Notes: a model not told the origin generated them from the sequence alone. A stretch of DNA of 64,000 nucleotides from Paenibacillus lignilyticus (GCF_017942085.1 NZ_JAGKSP010000001.1:930001-994000); one strand, 5' to 3'; counted from the stretch's first letter, positions 53,734 through 63,796 are shown. Numbers and translations are program-made.

Positions 53734-54750
53734 TTAGATGGAAATCGGCTTCCCTGTCGACTGCCGGACAACAAGCTCCGGCTTCAGCATGACACGCTTG
53801 GATTCTCCCGGTTTCGCTGCATCATTCTTGCTCAGAACCAGGTCTACCACAAGCTGTCCCATCTGCTCCGTTGGCTGCGATACCGTCGTCAACGGGGGAT
53901 CCGTAACCGTCGCCAATATCGTATTGTCAAAGCCGACAATCGACAGTTCTTCCGGAACGCGAACCCCCATCTCCTTGGCCGCTTGCAGCGCGCCGATCGC
54001 AAGCAGGTCGTTGCAGCAGAACACGGCAGTAGGGCGATCCGCATAACGAAGCAGCTCTGATGCGCTGCGCCTGCCATCGTTAACCAAGTCGCGGCCGTTC
54101 ATTTTCACCATATATTCCGGCAACTGCAAACCCGCTTCGACGACTTCGTCTTGGAAGCCGCGAATCCGCTCCCGCGAGCTGATGACTTTCCGATGCTCGG
54201 CAAGAACAGCCATTCGGGTATGCCCCAGACCGAGCAGATGACGTGCCGCCATGCGGCCGCCTTCATAATCGTCAACGACGACTGTAGCCAGATCATGACC
54301 CGGCATCTCCCTCGCGATCACTGCCAATGGGATGGACTTCTTAAGTAGCAGGTCCAAGAGCTCCCCGCTATCCATCCCCGTGCCGATAATGATGCCGTCC
54401 ACACTCTTCTGGCCAAGCAAAGTCAAATACCGTTCGACCCGTTCGTCTTTATTATCCGTGCTGCAGATCACCAAGCTGTAGCCGTGCACATCTCCCTGGT
54501 CTTCCACAGCCCGGGCGATTTCGGCGAAGAAGGGGTTGGAGATATCCGGAATGAGCAGCCCCAGCGTATACGTTTTCTTGCCGGTCAATGCGGAGGCGAT
54601 GAGGCTCGGCTTATAATTCAGCTGCTCCATGACGCTGATGATGGAGGCTCGGCGCTCTTCGCTGATTTTCCCTTTCCCGTTGATGACTTGGGAGACGGCC
54701 GCAATGGAAACCCCGGCTTCTCGTGCTACGTCGTAAATCGTTGCTTTCAC
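53734..54750 (-). CDS. LacI family regulator at the end of the iol operon
   Basis: 338-residue repressor, HTH YDVAREAGVSIAAVSQVINGKGKISEE with hinge YKPSLIASALTG, then the sugar-sensing domain with GLLIPDISNPFFAEIARAVED and SIVGFDNTILATVTDPPLTTVSQP. Its last-position gene in the iol run suggests it controls inositol use; Bacillus subtilis uses a DeoR-type IolR instead. GTG start with GGAGGAG upstream. The AGCGCT-centred pair before iolD is the best candidate operator set; that is inference. Confidence 0.88.
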   Translation of the reverse strand: MKATIYDVAREAGVSIAAVSQVINGKGKISEERRASIISVMEQLNYKPSLIASALTGKKTYTLGLLIPDISNPFFAEIARAVEDQGDVHGYSLVICSTDNKDERVERYLTLLGQKSVDGIIIGTGMDSGELLDLLLKKSIPLAVIAREMPGHDLATVVVDDYEGGRMAARHLLGLGHTRMAVLAEHRKVISSRERIRGFQDEVVEAGLQLPEYMVKMNGRDLVNDGRRSASELLRYADRPTAVFCCNDLLAIGALQAAKEMGVRVPEELSIVGFDNTILATVTDPPLTTVSQPTEQMGQLVVDLVLSKNDAAKPGESKRVMLKPELVVRQSTGKPISI

Positions 54751-54786
54751 TCTTGTAACTCCTCCTGCTTCTAAACCGCTTACCGT

Positions 54787-55605
54787 TTAACGGCGATTCG
54801 GGTTAACCATAATCCATTCATGATCCGGATCGTTGTGGAACTTCCAGGTGCGAATCGGACCGGCCATCACATTCAAATAATAACAATCATAGCCCGGCGG
54901 CGCGGAAACCGGATGATAGCCTTTCGGTACAAGCACCGCTTGACCGTCGTTGACGACCAGCGTCTCATCCAAGGAGCGATCGTCCGTGTACACGCGCTGA
55001 ATCGCGAACCCTCTCTCCTGCTGAATCCGGAAATAATAGGTTTCCTCAAGCAGCGACTCCGCCGGCAGCGCATCTTGGTCATGCTTATGCGGCGGATAGC
55101 TGGACCAATGTCCGTTAGGCGTGAACACCTCCACAACAAGCAGGCTGTCAGCCGTCTGCTGCTCAGGAAGAATGTTGTGAATTTGACGCTCCAAATTCCC
55201 ATAGCCGCGTGTTTCCACGCCGACCTGCTCCGGCTTTATTAGCCGCGCTTCATAATTGCCATTGCCCGGAGCGGAGCAAATGGCCACTTCCAAATCCGTT
55301 ACGGCGCGAATCTCATATTTATCGTCATTCGGTATATAAACCGAATAGGGCGCTGTTCGTTCGAAAATATTCATTCTGCTGCCGATCGCGAGCCATTCTT
55401 GCGACCGAGTTGCCACATCCGCTTTCCCGCTTAGCAGGACAAGGCATACTTCCCGATCTCCGGTATCGCGGCGGAAGGCTTGACCTGCTTCCAGCCTGAT
55501 CACTTGAAATCCAACATACTTCCAGCCTGCCGATTCCGGCGTAATGTTCATTATACTACCTTCGCGATCCGGTTGATCAGCCGGTGCAATAATTAAATTC
55601 GACAT
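54787..55605 (-). CDS. iolB: 5-deoxy-glucuronate isomerase
   Basis: Converts 5-deoxy-D-glucuronate to 2-deoxy-5-keto-D-gluconate in myo-inositol catabolism. 272 residues, bicupin: FQVIRLEAGQAFRRDTGDREVCLVLLSGKADV, SVYIPNDDKYEIRAVTDLEVAICSAP, SSYPPHKHDQDALPAESLLEETYYFRI (metal His/Glu) and GYHPVSAPPGYDCYYLNVMAGP are typical. GGAGGGGG precedes the ATG. 17 bases after iolG. Confidence 0.95.
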   Translation of the reverse strand: MSNLIIAPADQPDREGSIMNITPESAGWKYVGFQVIRLEAGQAFRRDTGDREVCLVLLSGKADVATRSQEWLAIGSRMNIFERTAPYSVYIPNDDKYEIRAVTDLEVAICSAPGNGNYEARLIKPEQVGVETRGYGNLERQIHNILPEQQTADSLLVVEVFTPNGHWSSYPPHKHDQDALPAESLLEETYYFRIQQERGFAIQRVYTDDRSLDETLVVNDGQAVLVPKGYHPVSAPPGYDCYYLNVMAGPIRTWKFHNDPDHEWIMVNPNRR

Positions 55606-55622
55606 CGTCGCCTATCCCCCTC

Positions 55623-56666
55623 CTAGATAAAGACCGCATGCTGCTCCGCGAGCTCCATCGCTTCTGTGACTTTTACGGGACGCTGCAGCATAAACGATAA
55701 CTTTGCTGCCAGCGCTGCCAGCTCGGCCTGCAGCCCATCGATGCCGTTGACCGGAACAGGCTGATCTTCCCGGATACAGGCTATAAAGATCCGCGTCTCT
55801 GCTCGATACGCCTCTTGGTACCGCTCCAGGAAGAAGTGCAGCGGCTTATCGCGGAACACGCCTTCAGCCGTACTGATCTCCGCTGAATTCGGATAATCAT
55901 TCGTTACGGCTACCGCACCTTTCGAGCCGAATACCTCCACCCGCTGATCGTATCCATAAACGGCTTGACGGCTGTTATCAATGACGCCCATCGCCCCGCA
56001 CGCGAATTTCAGCGTTACGATCGCCGTATCGATGTCGCCATATTCGGCGAATACCGGATCGATTAACACGCCGCCATGTGCGTACACTTCATCGATTTCG
56101 CTGCCGCTCACGTAACGCGCCATATCGAAATCATGGATCATCATATCCATGAAAATTCCGCCCGATACGCGAATGTAGTCTTTATGCGGCGGGTTCGGAT
56201 CACGCGAGGTGATTTTGACGATATGCGGTGTTCCTATCGTGCCGCCCTGCACATGCTCGCTGATCCGCTTGAAGTTATGATCGAAACGCCGGTTAAAGCC
56301 GATTTGCAGCTTAACGCCTGCTTGCTTCGCGGTCTCAACGGCTTCCCGAGTCTGCCTGATATCCATGCTGACCGGTTTCTCGCAGAAGATATGTTTGCCC
56401 GCCTGTGCAGCTTGTTTGATGAGAGGCACATGCGTATCCGTCGAGGAGCAGATGAATACGGCATCGATATCCGGATGGGCAATGACGGCTCCGCTGTCCT
56501 TCGTCACAAGCGGGATGTTCCGCTGCGAGGCCCATTCCTCCAGCTCAGGTCCGGCGAATAAATCGCTCACTGCGACGACTTCCACTTGCGGCATCTGCAG
56601 CAGGTTATCGGCATGAATTTTGCCGATTCGGCCGGCTCCGATAATGCCGATTTTGATTTTTTCCAT
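55623..56666 (-). CDS. iolG: inositol 2-dehydrogenase
   Basis: Gfo/Idh-fold NAD-dependent enzyme oxidising myo-inositol to 2-keto-myo-inositol, the entry step of the pathway. 347 residues: Rossmann GIIGAGRIGKIHADN, FCEKPVSMD (catalytic Lys), NRRFDHNF, GGIFMDMMIHDFDMARY (Asp and His). GAGAGGGGG precedes the ATG. Within the operon between iolA and iolB, 18 bases from each. Confidence 0.93.
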   Translation of the reverse strand: MEKIKIGIIGAGRIGKIHADNLLQMPQVEVVAVSDLFAGPELEEWASQRNIPLVTKDSGAVIAHPDIDAVFICSSTDTHVPLIKQAAQAGKHIFCEKPVSMDIRQTREAVETAKQAGVKLQIGFNRRFDHNFKRISEHVQGGTIGTPHIVKITSRDPNPPHKDYIRVSGGIFMDMMIHDFDMARYVSGSEIDEVYAHGGVLIDPVFAEYGDIDTAIVTLKFACGAMGVIDNSRQAVYGYDQRVEVFGSKGAVAVTNDYPNSAEISTAEGVFRDKPLHFFLERYQEAYRAETRIFIACIREDQPVPVNGIDGLQAELAALAAKLSFMLQRPVKVTEAMELAEQHAVFI

Positions 56667-56684
56667 TGCGCTATGCCCCCTCTC

Positions 56685-58130
56685 TTACCAGCGGGTAGTG
56701 ATCATTTTCTTGCGCGTATAGAACTCTACGCCGTCGCTGCCGTTTGCGTGCAAGTCGCCGTAGAACGACTTCTTCCACCCGGAGAACGGGAAGAATGCCA
56801 TCGGTGCCGGTACGCCGAGATTCACGCCGAGCATACCGGCATCGATCGTTTCACGGAACTGACGGACGTTGGCGCCGCTCTTCGTAAACAAACATGCGCC
56901 GTTGGCGAAGTCCGAACGATTGGCCGCCTCGATGGCTTCGTCCAGCGTTTGCACGCGTACGATGGACAGCACCGGCGCGAAGATCTCGTCTTCCCAAATT
57001 TTCATGCCGCACTGCACGTCATCGAACAGCGTCGGTCCAACAAAATAACCTTCACCTGCCGTTGCCGCATCCTTGCGTCCGTCCCGCACTAAGAGCGCGC
57101 CTTCTTTCTCGCCCAGCTCGATGTACTTCAACGTGCGTTCTTTATGCGGTCCGCGAATAACGGGGCCGAGGAAAATCCCCTCTTCCATGCCGTTTCCGAT
57201 CGTAATGCGATCCGCTGCTTCTACCAGCTTGTTCACGAGAGTATCGGCAACATCGCCTACGGCTACTACGACGGAGCAAGCCATGCAGCGCTCGCCGGCG
57301 GAACCGAAGGCCGCATTGACAATCTCCTTGACGGTCAGCTCCAGATCCGCATCCGGCATAACGATGGAATGGTTCTTCGCTCCGGCAAGCGCTTGAACCC
57401 GCTTCCCGTTCGCGGATGCCGTTTTGTAGACATATTCAGCTACCGGCTGGGAGCCGACAAACGACACGGCTGTGACATCCGGATGCTCCAGAATTCCATT
57501 CACGACATCATGCGCGCCATGCACAATATTGAGGACGCCATCCGGCAAGCCCGCTTCCTTGAACAGCTCTGCCAGACGGTTCGCCAGAAGCGGCGTACGC
57601 TCCGACGGTTTCATGACAAACGTGTTGCCGCAAGCAATGGCGAGCGGGAACATCCAGCAAGGCACCATCATCGGGAAGTTAAAAGGCGTAATGCCGGCAA
57701 CCACCCCAACCGGATAGCGGTACATACCGGATTCGAGGTTCGATGCTATATCGGGCAATTGCTTGCCCATCATGAGCGTCGGTGCACCTGCGGCGAATTC
57801 GACGCATTCGATTCCGCGCTGCACCTCGCCGTAAGCTTCACTGTAGCTTTTGCCGTTCTCGAGCGTAACTAGGCGGGCGAGCGCTTCCCAGTTGTCGACT
57901 AACAGCTGCTGATATTTGAATAAAATACGCGCCCGGCGAGGTACCGGGGTCCGGCTCCATGCCCCGAAAGCTTCCTTAGCCGTTCGAACGGCCAGGTCTA
58001 CGTCTACTTTCGTCGAGAGCGGAACCAACGCCAACACTTCCTCCGTTGCCGGGTTATACACGTTCTCGTGCGCGGCAGAGGCAGATGGGACCCAATTGCC
58101 TCCGATCCAGTTGTTCAACACTTTGCTCAT
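56685..58130 (-). CDS. iolA: methylmalonate-semialdehyde / malonate-semialdehyde dehydrogenase
   Basis: Last enzyme of the inositol route: malonate semialdehyde to acetyl-CoA, NAD-dependent, CoA-acylating. 481 residues of the ALDH fold: [57 protein letters not shown] and the catalytic Cys in [11 protein letters not shown] (about 285); NANNN-like end [19 protein letters not shown] is typical of MmsA/IolA. AAAGGGG precedes the ATG. Confidence 0.95.
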   Translation of the reverse strand: MSKVLNNWIGGNWVPSASAAHENVYNPATEEVLALVPLSTKVDVDLAVRTAKEAFGAWSRTPVPRRARILFKYQQLLVDNWEALARLVTLENGKSYSEAYGEVQRGIECVEFAAGAPTLMMGKQLPDIASNLESGMYRYPVGVVAGITPFNFPMMVPCWMFPLAIACGNTFVMKPSERTPLLANRLAELFKEAGLPDGVLNIVHGAHDVVNGILEHPDVTAVSFVGSQPVAEYVYKTASANGKRVQALAGAKNHSIVMPDADLELTVKEIVNAAFGSAGERCMACSVVVAVGDVADTLVNKLVEAADRITIGNGMEEGIFLGPVIRGPHKERTLKYIELGEKEGALLVRDGRKDAATAGEGYFVGPTLFDDVQCGMKIWEDEIFAPVLSIVRVQTLDEAIEAANRSDFANGACLFTKSGANVRQFRETIDAGMLGVNLGVPAPMAFFPFSGWKKSFYGDLHANGSDGVEFYTRKKMITTRW

Positions 58131-58172
58131 ACTCGAATTCCCCTTTCGTAATCAACAGTGCGGCTGCGGCGA

Positions 58173-59183
58173 CTATGAGGCCGTTATTTTGCCGTTATTG
58201 CAGTCTTCGATATAGCGGAGCACCTGGCTCTCCGTTGGCATGGCGTCGGAGCAGCTGTGGCTCGATATCACAATGCAGGCTGCCGCGCTGCCGAATTCCA
58301 TGCACTGCTCCAGCGTCCAGCCCTGCATGATGCCATGCAGGAAACCAGCAGCATAGGAGTCGCCCGCGCCGAAGGTTTTGATGACCTTCGCCGGGAAGCT
58401 CTTCGCTCGATGACTCTTATTGTCGGCCGTATAGGCGATGGAGCCCTCTTTGCCATGCTTGATAATGACGATCTTCGCGTTATAGTCGAACCACTTGGAG
58501 GCAGTCACGCTGTCGCTGTGCTCCGGATTTTGCTCGAACACCTCCATCATGTCGAACTCCTCGCGCGTCCCCAGAATGATATCGCAGTACTCGGCGGCCA
58601 AATTATAGTAAACCGCCGTCTCCTGCTTGGAGGTCCATGTATAAGGGCGGTAATCCAGATCGAAGGCGATTACGGTTCCGTGTTTCTTCGCGTACTGCAG
58701 CGCTTGGAACACCGCTTCTCGCGAAGGACTCTGCGCAAGCGCCGTACCCGAGATTAACAGCAGCTTCGATTGGGCGATCAGATCCTCACTGACTTCCCCT
58801 GCCTCAAGCAGCAGATCAGCCACGTTGTCGCGATACATGAGAATGCTGCAATCCGAAGGGCTCTTAATCTCCGTAAAAGCCAGCCCCGTCACCGCACCGG
58901 ATCGATCGGTCACGACGTTCTCCGTTTCAATGCCGGTTCGCTGCAAATAATCGAGAATGAAGCGCCCCATTTGATCATTTGCGATTTTTCCGATAAACGC
59001 CGTGTGACGTCCTAGTCTTGCCATACCGATTGCAATGTTCGCAGGCGAACCGCCGACATATTTGGTAAACGTCATGGTCTGCTCCATCGGACGATTAATC
59101 TCATTCGCGTTCAAATCGATGCAGAGCCGCCCAATCGCCGTGAAATCATGCGCTCTGTCTGCCTTGAAGGAAACATAGGTCAT
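58173..59183 (-). CDS. iolC: 5-dehydro-2-deoxygluconokinase
   Basis: PfkB-type kinase phosphorylating 2-deoxy-5-keto-gluconate. 336 residues: FTAIGRLCIDLNANEINRPMEQTMTFTKYVGGSPANIAIGMARLG is the IolC opening; the catalytic GAGDSYAAGFLHGIMQG and ISSHSCSDAMPT end are characteristic. Starts eight bases after the iolE stop. The product is normally split by IolJ aldolase, which is not in this window. Confidence 0.95.
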   Translation of the reverse strand: MTYVSFKADRAHDFTAIGRLCIDLNANEINRPMEQTMTFTKYVGGSPANIAIGMARLGRHTAFIGKIANDQMGRFILDYLQRTGIETENVVTDRSGAVTGLAFTEIKSPSDCSILMYRDNVADLLLEAGEVSEDLIAQSKLLLISGTALAQSPSREAVFQALQYAKKHGTVIAFDLDYRPYTWTSKQETAVYYNLAAEYCDIILGTREEFDMMEVFEQNPEHSDSVTASKWFDYNAKIVIIKHGKEGSIAYTADNKSHRAKSFPAKVIKTFGAGDSYAAGFLHGIMQGWTLEQCMEFGSAAACIVISSHSCSDAMPTESQVLRYIEDCNNGKITAS

Positions 59184-59191
59184 GGCGTTGA

Positions 59192-60100
59192 TTACCTTCT
59201 TTCTTCCGAAATCAAAGAATCGATATATAGCAGCGCATTCCGTGCATATTCATAGGCCGGATGCAGCGCGGGATCTTGTTCCCCTTCCAGCAGTGCCCAT
59301 CCCTTATAATTACGTTTGACCAGTTCAGATAGAATGGGTCCAAAATCGATGCAGCCATCACCGGGCACGGTGAACACGCCCTTGCGAATGCAAGTGATAA
59401 AGTCCGCCTGTTCGGCTCTTGCTTCCTCCAATATCTGAGGCCTGATATCCTTCAGGTGAACATATGCGATCCGATCGTAATGCTTCTGCAGCACAGTCAG
59501 CGGATCTGCTCCCCCGTAATAGGCATGACCGGTGTCGAAGAGCAGGTAGACAAGCTCCGGATCGGTCAGCTCCATGAGGCGATCGATCTCTTCCGGCCGC
59601 TCTACAACCGTTCCTCCATGATGGTGGTAGGTCAATTTCAGCCCATATTCCTTGGCGATTGCGCCGGCAGCATTCAAGCCTTCAGCCAGCGACTTCCACT
59701 GTTCCTCGCTTAAACGCTGCACCTCTTGCTCGCTTGGAGAACGCCGCGGATCAAAGTGCAAAGAACCTCCAGCCTCGCAGGTGCTAATAACGGTGCTTCC
59801 CATTTCCTTCAGAAACTCCGCATGCGAGCGATAGGCGTCCAGTTCTGCTTCGCGGTACGCCGGATCGGAGAAGAGCACCGACTTCCACTGCGACGTCAAG
59901 CTGATTCCTCTGCGCGACAGCTCGCTCTTCAGCACTTGCGGATCGCTCGGGAATTTCCGTCCCATCTCAGTCCCGGTCAAACCAAGCGCTACGATGTCAT
60001 CCATGATTCGTTCGAACGAAGTATCGTCACCGTGCTCTTTCACATCCTCTCCAACCCAATTAATCGGATGAATCCCTAATCGGAATGGCAACTGTTTCAT
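59192..60100 (-). CDS. iolE: myo-inosose-2 dehydratase
   Basis: Dehydrates 2-keto-myo-inositol to the cyclohexanedione. 302 residues, TIM barrel: LGIHPINWVGEDVKEHGDDTSFERIMDDI, LTYHHHGGTVVERPEEIDRLM, LLFDTGHAYYGGADP, YVHLKDIR, GDGCIDFGPIL. GAGAGGGG before the ATG. 18 bases after iolD. Confidence 0.95.
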   Translation of the reverse strand: MKQLPFRLGIHPINWVGEDVKEHGDDTSFERIMDDIVALGLTGTEMGRKFPSDPQVLKSELSRRGISLTSQWKSVLFSDPAYREAELDAYRSHAEFLKEMGSTVISTCEAGGSLHFDPRRSPSEQEVQRLSEEQWKSLAEGLNAAGAIAKEYGLKLTYHHHGGTVVERPEEIDRLMELTDPELVYLLFDTGHAYYGGADPLTVLQKHYDRIAYVHLKDIRPQILEEARAEQADFITCIRKGVFTVPGDGCIDFGPILSELVKRNYKGWALLEGEQDPALHPAYEYARNALLYIDSLISEERR

Positions 60101-60118
60101 AGGCGGATAGCCCCTCTC

Positions 60119-61984
60119 TTATAGGAGTTGGATGGATCTAATTCTGGCATTCATCTCTTTGCCTGCTTTAATAACGTTATCGCTCTCGGAAACCTCGGGA
60201 ACAGCGACGTTCCACCAGGACTCGTAGCCGCCCGTGTTGGTGCCCGGCACAACAGGTATCTCGATAAGCGTAGTCACCGTTTCTTGCTTCGCGAGCCGCA
60301 GCGCTTCCTTCAAATCTTGCTCGCTGTTCGCCTTGTAGGCTTTCGCACCGAGACTGCGCGCATGTGCCGCGAAGTCGATTGGCATGAACGAACCCGTCAG
60401 CTTGCCGGTCTCCTCCGAGCGGAAACGGAACTCATTCCCGAAGCCGTCACTGCCCTGGCTCTTCTGCAAATTGTGGATACACTGGAATCCGTGGTTGTCG
60501 AACAGCAGCACCGTGATTTTGCGTCCTTCCTGCAGGCTGGTCACCAGCTCGGAATGCAGCATCAAGTAGCCGCCGTCTCCCACAATCGCATAGACCTCGC
60601 GACGCGGTTCTGCCAGCGCGACCCCGAATGCGCCGGCGATCTCATACCCCATGCAGGAGAAGCCATATTCCATGTGATAGGTTTTGGGCTCTGTCGGACG
60701 CCAAAGCCGGTGAAGGTCGCCGGGCAGACTTCCTGCCGCGCATACAATAACCGAGTCGGATGAGATTGTCTCCTGGATTATGCCCAGCGCTCGGGTCTGT
60801 GCTATGCCAAGCTCATGCTCCATGGCAAAAAGGCGATCCACCTCGTCATCCCACACTTGCTTAATCGCTCCAATGTCCTGCAGATCATGCCCGCTCTGAT
60901 AGCGTACATCCTCGAGTGCAGCTTGCAGCGCGATCAAGCCTTCTTTGGCATCCGCCGTAATGGCCACCCCGTTCAGCTTCGAGGAATCGAATCCGCTGAC
61001 ATTCACATTGATGAATTGCACGTCCGGATTGCCGAAGGCGGATTTAGACGCCGTCGTGAAATCGGAATACCGCGTGCCAATGCCGATGATGAGATCGGCC
61101 TCTTGTGCGATCTTGTTTGCCGCTAAAGCACCGGTGACCCCGATCGCACCTACGTTAAGCGGATGGTTCCAAGCGATAGCGCTTTTCCCAGCTTGTGTTT
61201 CGGCAACCGGGATGCGGAAAGCTTCGGCGAATGCCGCAAGCTCACTCGAAGCGGAGGCGTACAATACTCCGCCGCCGGCGATAAGCAGAGGCTTCTTCTT
61301 CTCTGCCATGAGCTTCACCGCGCGTTTGATCGCATCCGGCACCGGAGGACGGCGATCCAAATAATGCACCTTACGGTCAAAGAAATGAACCGGATAATCG
61401 TAGGCTTCCGCCTGCACATCCTGCGGGAGAGCAAGCGTTACTGCACCGGTCTCTGCCGGATCCGTTAATACGCGCATCGCCTGCACGGCAGCCGTCATCA
61501 ATTGCTCCGGCCGTACGATTCGATCCCAGTACTTGCTGACCGATTTGAAAGGTTCATTGGCGGAGACGGTGTAATCGCTTACAACTTCAAGTTGCTGCAG
61601 CACGGGATCCGGCTGTCTGCTGGCGAAATTATCGCCCGGCAGCAGCAGCACCGGGATGCGGTTAACAGTTGCCGTTGCCGCCGCCGTAATCATATTCAAA
61701 GCACCCGGTCCGATTGAGGACGTACAGGCATAAATCTGCTTGCGATTGCTTTGCTTCGCGAATGCGGCTGCGGCATGAACCATGCCCTGTTCATTCTTTC
61801 CTTGTATGTAGACAAGCTCACCTGCGCTATGCTCCAAAGCTTCACCGATCCCGGTCACATTGCCATGACCGAAGATGCCCATTACGCCCTTAACAAACTT
61901 CGTTTCCTCGCCGTCTACCGAGATATATTGCTGATCCAGAAATCGCAGAAGCGCTTGCGCCATCGTAAGCCGAACCGTGTTCAT
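60119..61984 (-). CDS. iolD: 3D-(3,5/4)-trihydroxycyclohexane-1,2-dione hydrolase
   Basis: Thiamine-diphosphate enzyme opening the ring to 5-deoxy-glucuronate. 621 residues: [41 protein letters not shown] (catalytic Glu region), central domain, and the ThDP fold (about 430-500) [39 protein letters not shown] with the GDG...N motif. GGAGGAG before the ATG. First gene of the operon, behind two AGCGCT-centred operator-like sites. Confidence 0.95.
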   Translation of the reverse strand: MNTVRLTMAQALLRFLDQQYISVDGEETKFVKGVMGIFGHGNVTGIGEALEHSAGELVYIQGKNEQGMVHAAAAFAKQSNRKQIYACTSSIGPGALNMITAAATATVNRIPVLLLPGDNFASRQPDPVLQQLEVVSDYTVSANEPFKSVSKYWDRIVRPEQLMTAAVQAMRVLTDPAETGAVTLALPQDVQAEAYDYPVHFFDRKVHYLDRRPPVPDAIKRAVKLMAEKKKPLLIAGGGVLYASASSELAAFAEAFRIPVAETQAGKSAIAWNHPLNVGAIGVTGALAANKIAQEADLIIGIGTRYSDFTTASKSAFGNPDVQFINVNVSGFDSSKLNGVAITADAKEGLIALQAALEDVRYQSGHDLQDIGAIKQVWDDEVDRLFAMEHELGIAQTRALGIIQETISSDSVIVCAAGSLPGDLHRLWRPTEPKTYHMEYGFSCMGYEIAGAFGVALAEPRREVYAIVGDGGYLMLHSELVTSLQEGRKITVLLFDNHGFQCIHNLQKSQGSDGFGNEFRFRSEETGKLTGSFMPIDFAAHARSLGAKAYKANSEQDLKEALRLAKQETVTTLIEIPVVPGTNTGGYESWWNVAVPEVSESDNVIKAGKEMNARIRSIQLL

Positions 61985-62012
61985 TATGCTTTACTCCTCC
62001 TTAGTTAAATAA

Positions 62013-62028
62013 GGTTAAGCGCTATACC
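62013..62028 (-). promoter_or_regulatory. operator-like site 1 before iolD
   Basis: Imperfect palindrome GGTTAAGCGCTATACC, 29 bases before the iolD ATG; the AGCGCT centre is typical of LacI-family or CcpA sites. Confidence 0.65.
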
Positions 62029-62071
62029 TTGTGGCATAAAAATAACGCTCTTCTTACTATTCCACAGTAGA

Positions 62072-62083
62072 TTAAGCGCTTAA
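62072..62083 (-). promoter_or_regulatory. operator-like site 2 before iolD
   Basis: Perfect palindrome TTAAGCGCTTAA, centre 57 bases from site 1, placing the probable promoter between two sites. It lacks the outer TG/CA of a cre box. Confidence 0.7.
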
Positions 62084-62151
62084 CTTATTTTACGAAAAAT
62101 GATTGATAATCTCAATAACTATTTTTGGAGAATCCTGCCATTGCGGGCCGG

Positions 62152-63720
62152 TTACAATCCTTCGATCACTTTAACCGTGAGGCTCCGCTTCATGAAATCA
62201 AAAACAAATTCTATGACCGTATTATCTCGTTCAATGTCCATTGTCGCTTTCGTCGACGACCCGCTCCGCGGATATTCGTCAATCGAATACGTCTGAGATA
62301 ACGTTCCGTATGGTGCAACGGCATAGGTGTAGGAACCCTTGAACGGCATAACAAAGCTCCGTCGATAGATGCCATTGCCGCTGTAATACATCCGCGTTAT
62401 TTCGCTGTTGGAGTCATTATTGAATGCGCCGACATGATGCTGGAAGCTTCCGTATAAGATGACACGGGCCGGAAGTTTGATTCCTGTCTCGGGATCGTAG
62501 CTGTCATCTGCCCCGAAGGAGGTGTTCGGCAGCGGATTGCCTGCTCTCTGCCTAAGATCCTGTTCGGATTGCCACAGCGATCTGATCTTATCTTCTTGTC
62601 CGAATCCAAGTGGACAGCCTTCGCTTGCTCGATTCGCCTGGTAGCAGTTTGAACGCGCTTCTCCCTCGCCGCCGGTTGGCAGTGGACGGTGATAGCTGCC
62701 CAACGTTCTTCGAATCGGCATCTGCAGATAAGCGTTGGCATTGTTTACGGCCGTCCATTTGAAGGCGTATTCAAGAAATTGATTGCGGCTTTCTTCATCC
62801 TGCGATGCAAACCAGGCAATCTGGTCGTACCCCCACCATTCCTTCCATGCTCGGCGTTCAAATGGGATGTTATCCTGCTCATCGAAGAATTTGCCGCCCC
62901 AATTATCGAGCTCCATCAGCATCGGTAAAGAATCGCAGCTCCAGCCGCTCGGCGTGACGCCGCCTTCGCTAAAACCCTCTTGTACCAGCGCGAGCTTGTC
63001 GCCCGTTCTATCGAGGAGCGGCATCCGCGAATAGGGCATGGAATGAATATCGAAGAGCAGCCGGCCGTCAATATTCACGCCGTGCGTATGCGCGTCAAGC
63101 AGCACAATGCCTCGTCTTGCATGTTCTCTCGCATAGTCCCGTATCTTTTGGAATAAAGAAACCGTCTTCTTGAGCCCGATGTCTTCTGCGGTATAGAGGT
63201 GAATCTGCCCCATATGAATGGCTTCATAGCCGGCATTGATATAGTTTACCGCCCGATAATAGAACCAGAACTGCGTCTCCGGCTTATTCATATTGGGAAT
63301 GCCGCCGTTATCGTCCCAGACAAAGCCTTTCGGCTTGCCGTCAAACAGCATATCGGCGAAACGGAAATTGCGGTTCTCAGCCGGTAATTGGAAGGCTGTG
63401 AACACCCATTCCGGAATCTTAATCTTCTCTACGCCTTCGAAAACCGCTTCGAAAATGCAAGTTTGCAGCATAATGTCCGGGTCGACTTCATGTACCCGTT
63501 CCGCCAGCGTCGCGGACTTGCGGAAATGCTCGCCGTCATCCGCTTCCAGCAGCCAAACGCCGGATGCGCGTCCCAGAAACTTAGCCCCGATGTTCTTGAT
63601 CATCCTCAAGTCATCGTCTACCGTAGTACTGTTGACCAAGTCTGCCGCCGTAACCGCCCTGGACAGATAACCTTCCAGAACATCCCGGCTGATACTTCCG
63701 TTAAACATAGAATGGTCCAT
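62152..63720 (-). CDS. uncharacterised 522-aa protein of the LacI-operator set
   Basis: No family recognised. No signal peptide or membrane span. Looks like a soluble barrel-type enzyme: KGFVWDDNGGIPNMN, QFWFYYRAVNYINAGYEAIHMGQIHLY, GIVLLDAHTHGVNIDGRLLFDIHSMPYSR, and many Trp/Asp/Glu-rich segments (ELDNWGGKFFDEQ, RRAWKEWWGYDQ), as in glycoside hydrolases; a beta-rich tail follows (about 430-522). GGAGGTAG precedes the ATG, and a perfect 26-base palindromic operator sits 50 bases upstream, so it is expressed with the sugar transporter set. Confidence 0.8.
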   Translation of the reverse strand: MDHSMFNGSISRDVLEGYLSRAVTAADLVNSTTVDDDLRMIKNIGAKFLGRASGVWLLEADDGEHFRKSATLAERVHEVDPDIMLQTCIFEAVFEGVEKIKIPEWVFTAFQLPAENRNFRFADMLFDGKPKGFVWDDNGGIPNMNKPETQFWFYYRAVNYINAGYEAIHMGQIHLYTAEDIGLKKTVSLFQKIRDYAREHARRGIVLLDAHTHGVNIDGRLLFDIHSMPYSRMPLLDRTGDKLALVQEGFSEGGVTPSGWSCDSLPMLMELDNWGGKFFDEQDNIPFERRAWKEWWGYDQIAWFASQDEESRNQFLEYAFKWTAVNNANAYLQMPIRRTLGSYHRPLPTGGEGEARSNCYQANRASEGCPLGFGQEDKIRSLWQSEQDLRQRAGNPLPNTSFGADDSYDPETGIKLPARVILYGSFQHHVGAFNNDSNSEITRMYYSGNGIYRRSFVMPFKGSYTYAVAPYGTLSQTYSIDEYPRSGSSTKATMDIERDNTVIEFVFDFMKRSLTVKVIEGL

Positions 63721-63770
63721 TTCTACCTCCGCGGTCGTAGTAAGTCATCATCGTATCATGTTGTCTGTTT

Positions 63771-63796
63771 CGTTTCTGGTATCGATACCAGAAACG
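63771..63796 (-). promoter_or_regulatory. LacI-type operator, perfect 26-bp palindrome
   Basis: Core TCTGGTATCGATACCAGA, extended on both sides to CGTT / AACG. The best copy of the shared site, in front of the 522-aa gene. Confidence 0.9.

Noticed and set aside
62072..62083. Catabolite-repression (cre) box before iolD
   Set aside because: The centre fits but the outer TG and CA of the cre consensus are absent; kept only as a general LacI-family operator, with CcpA as an alternative.
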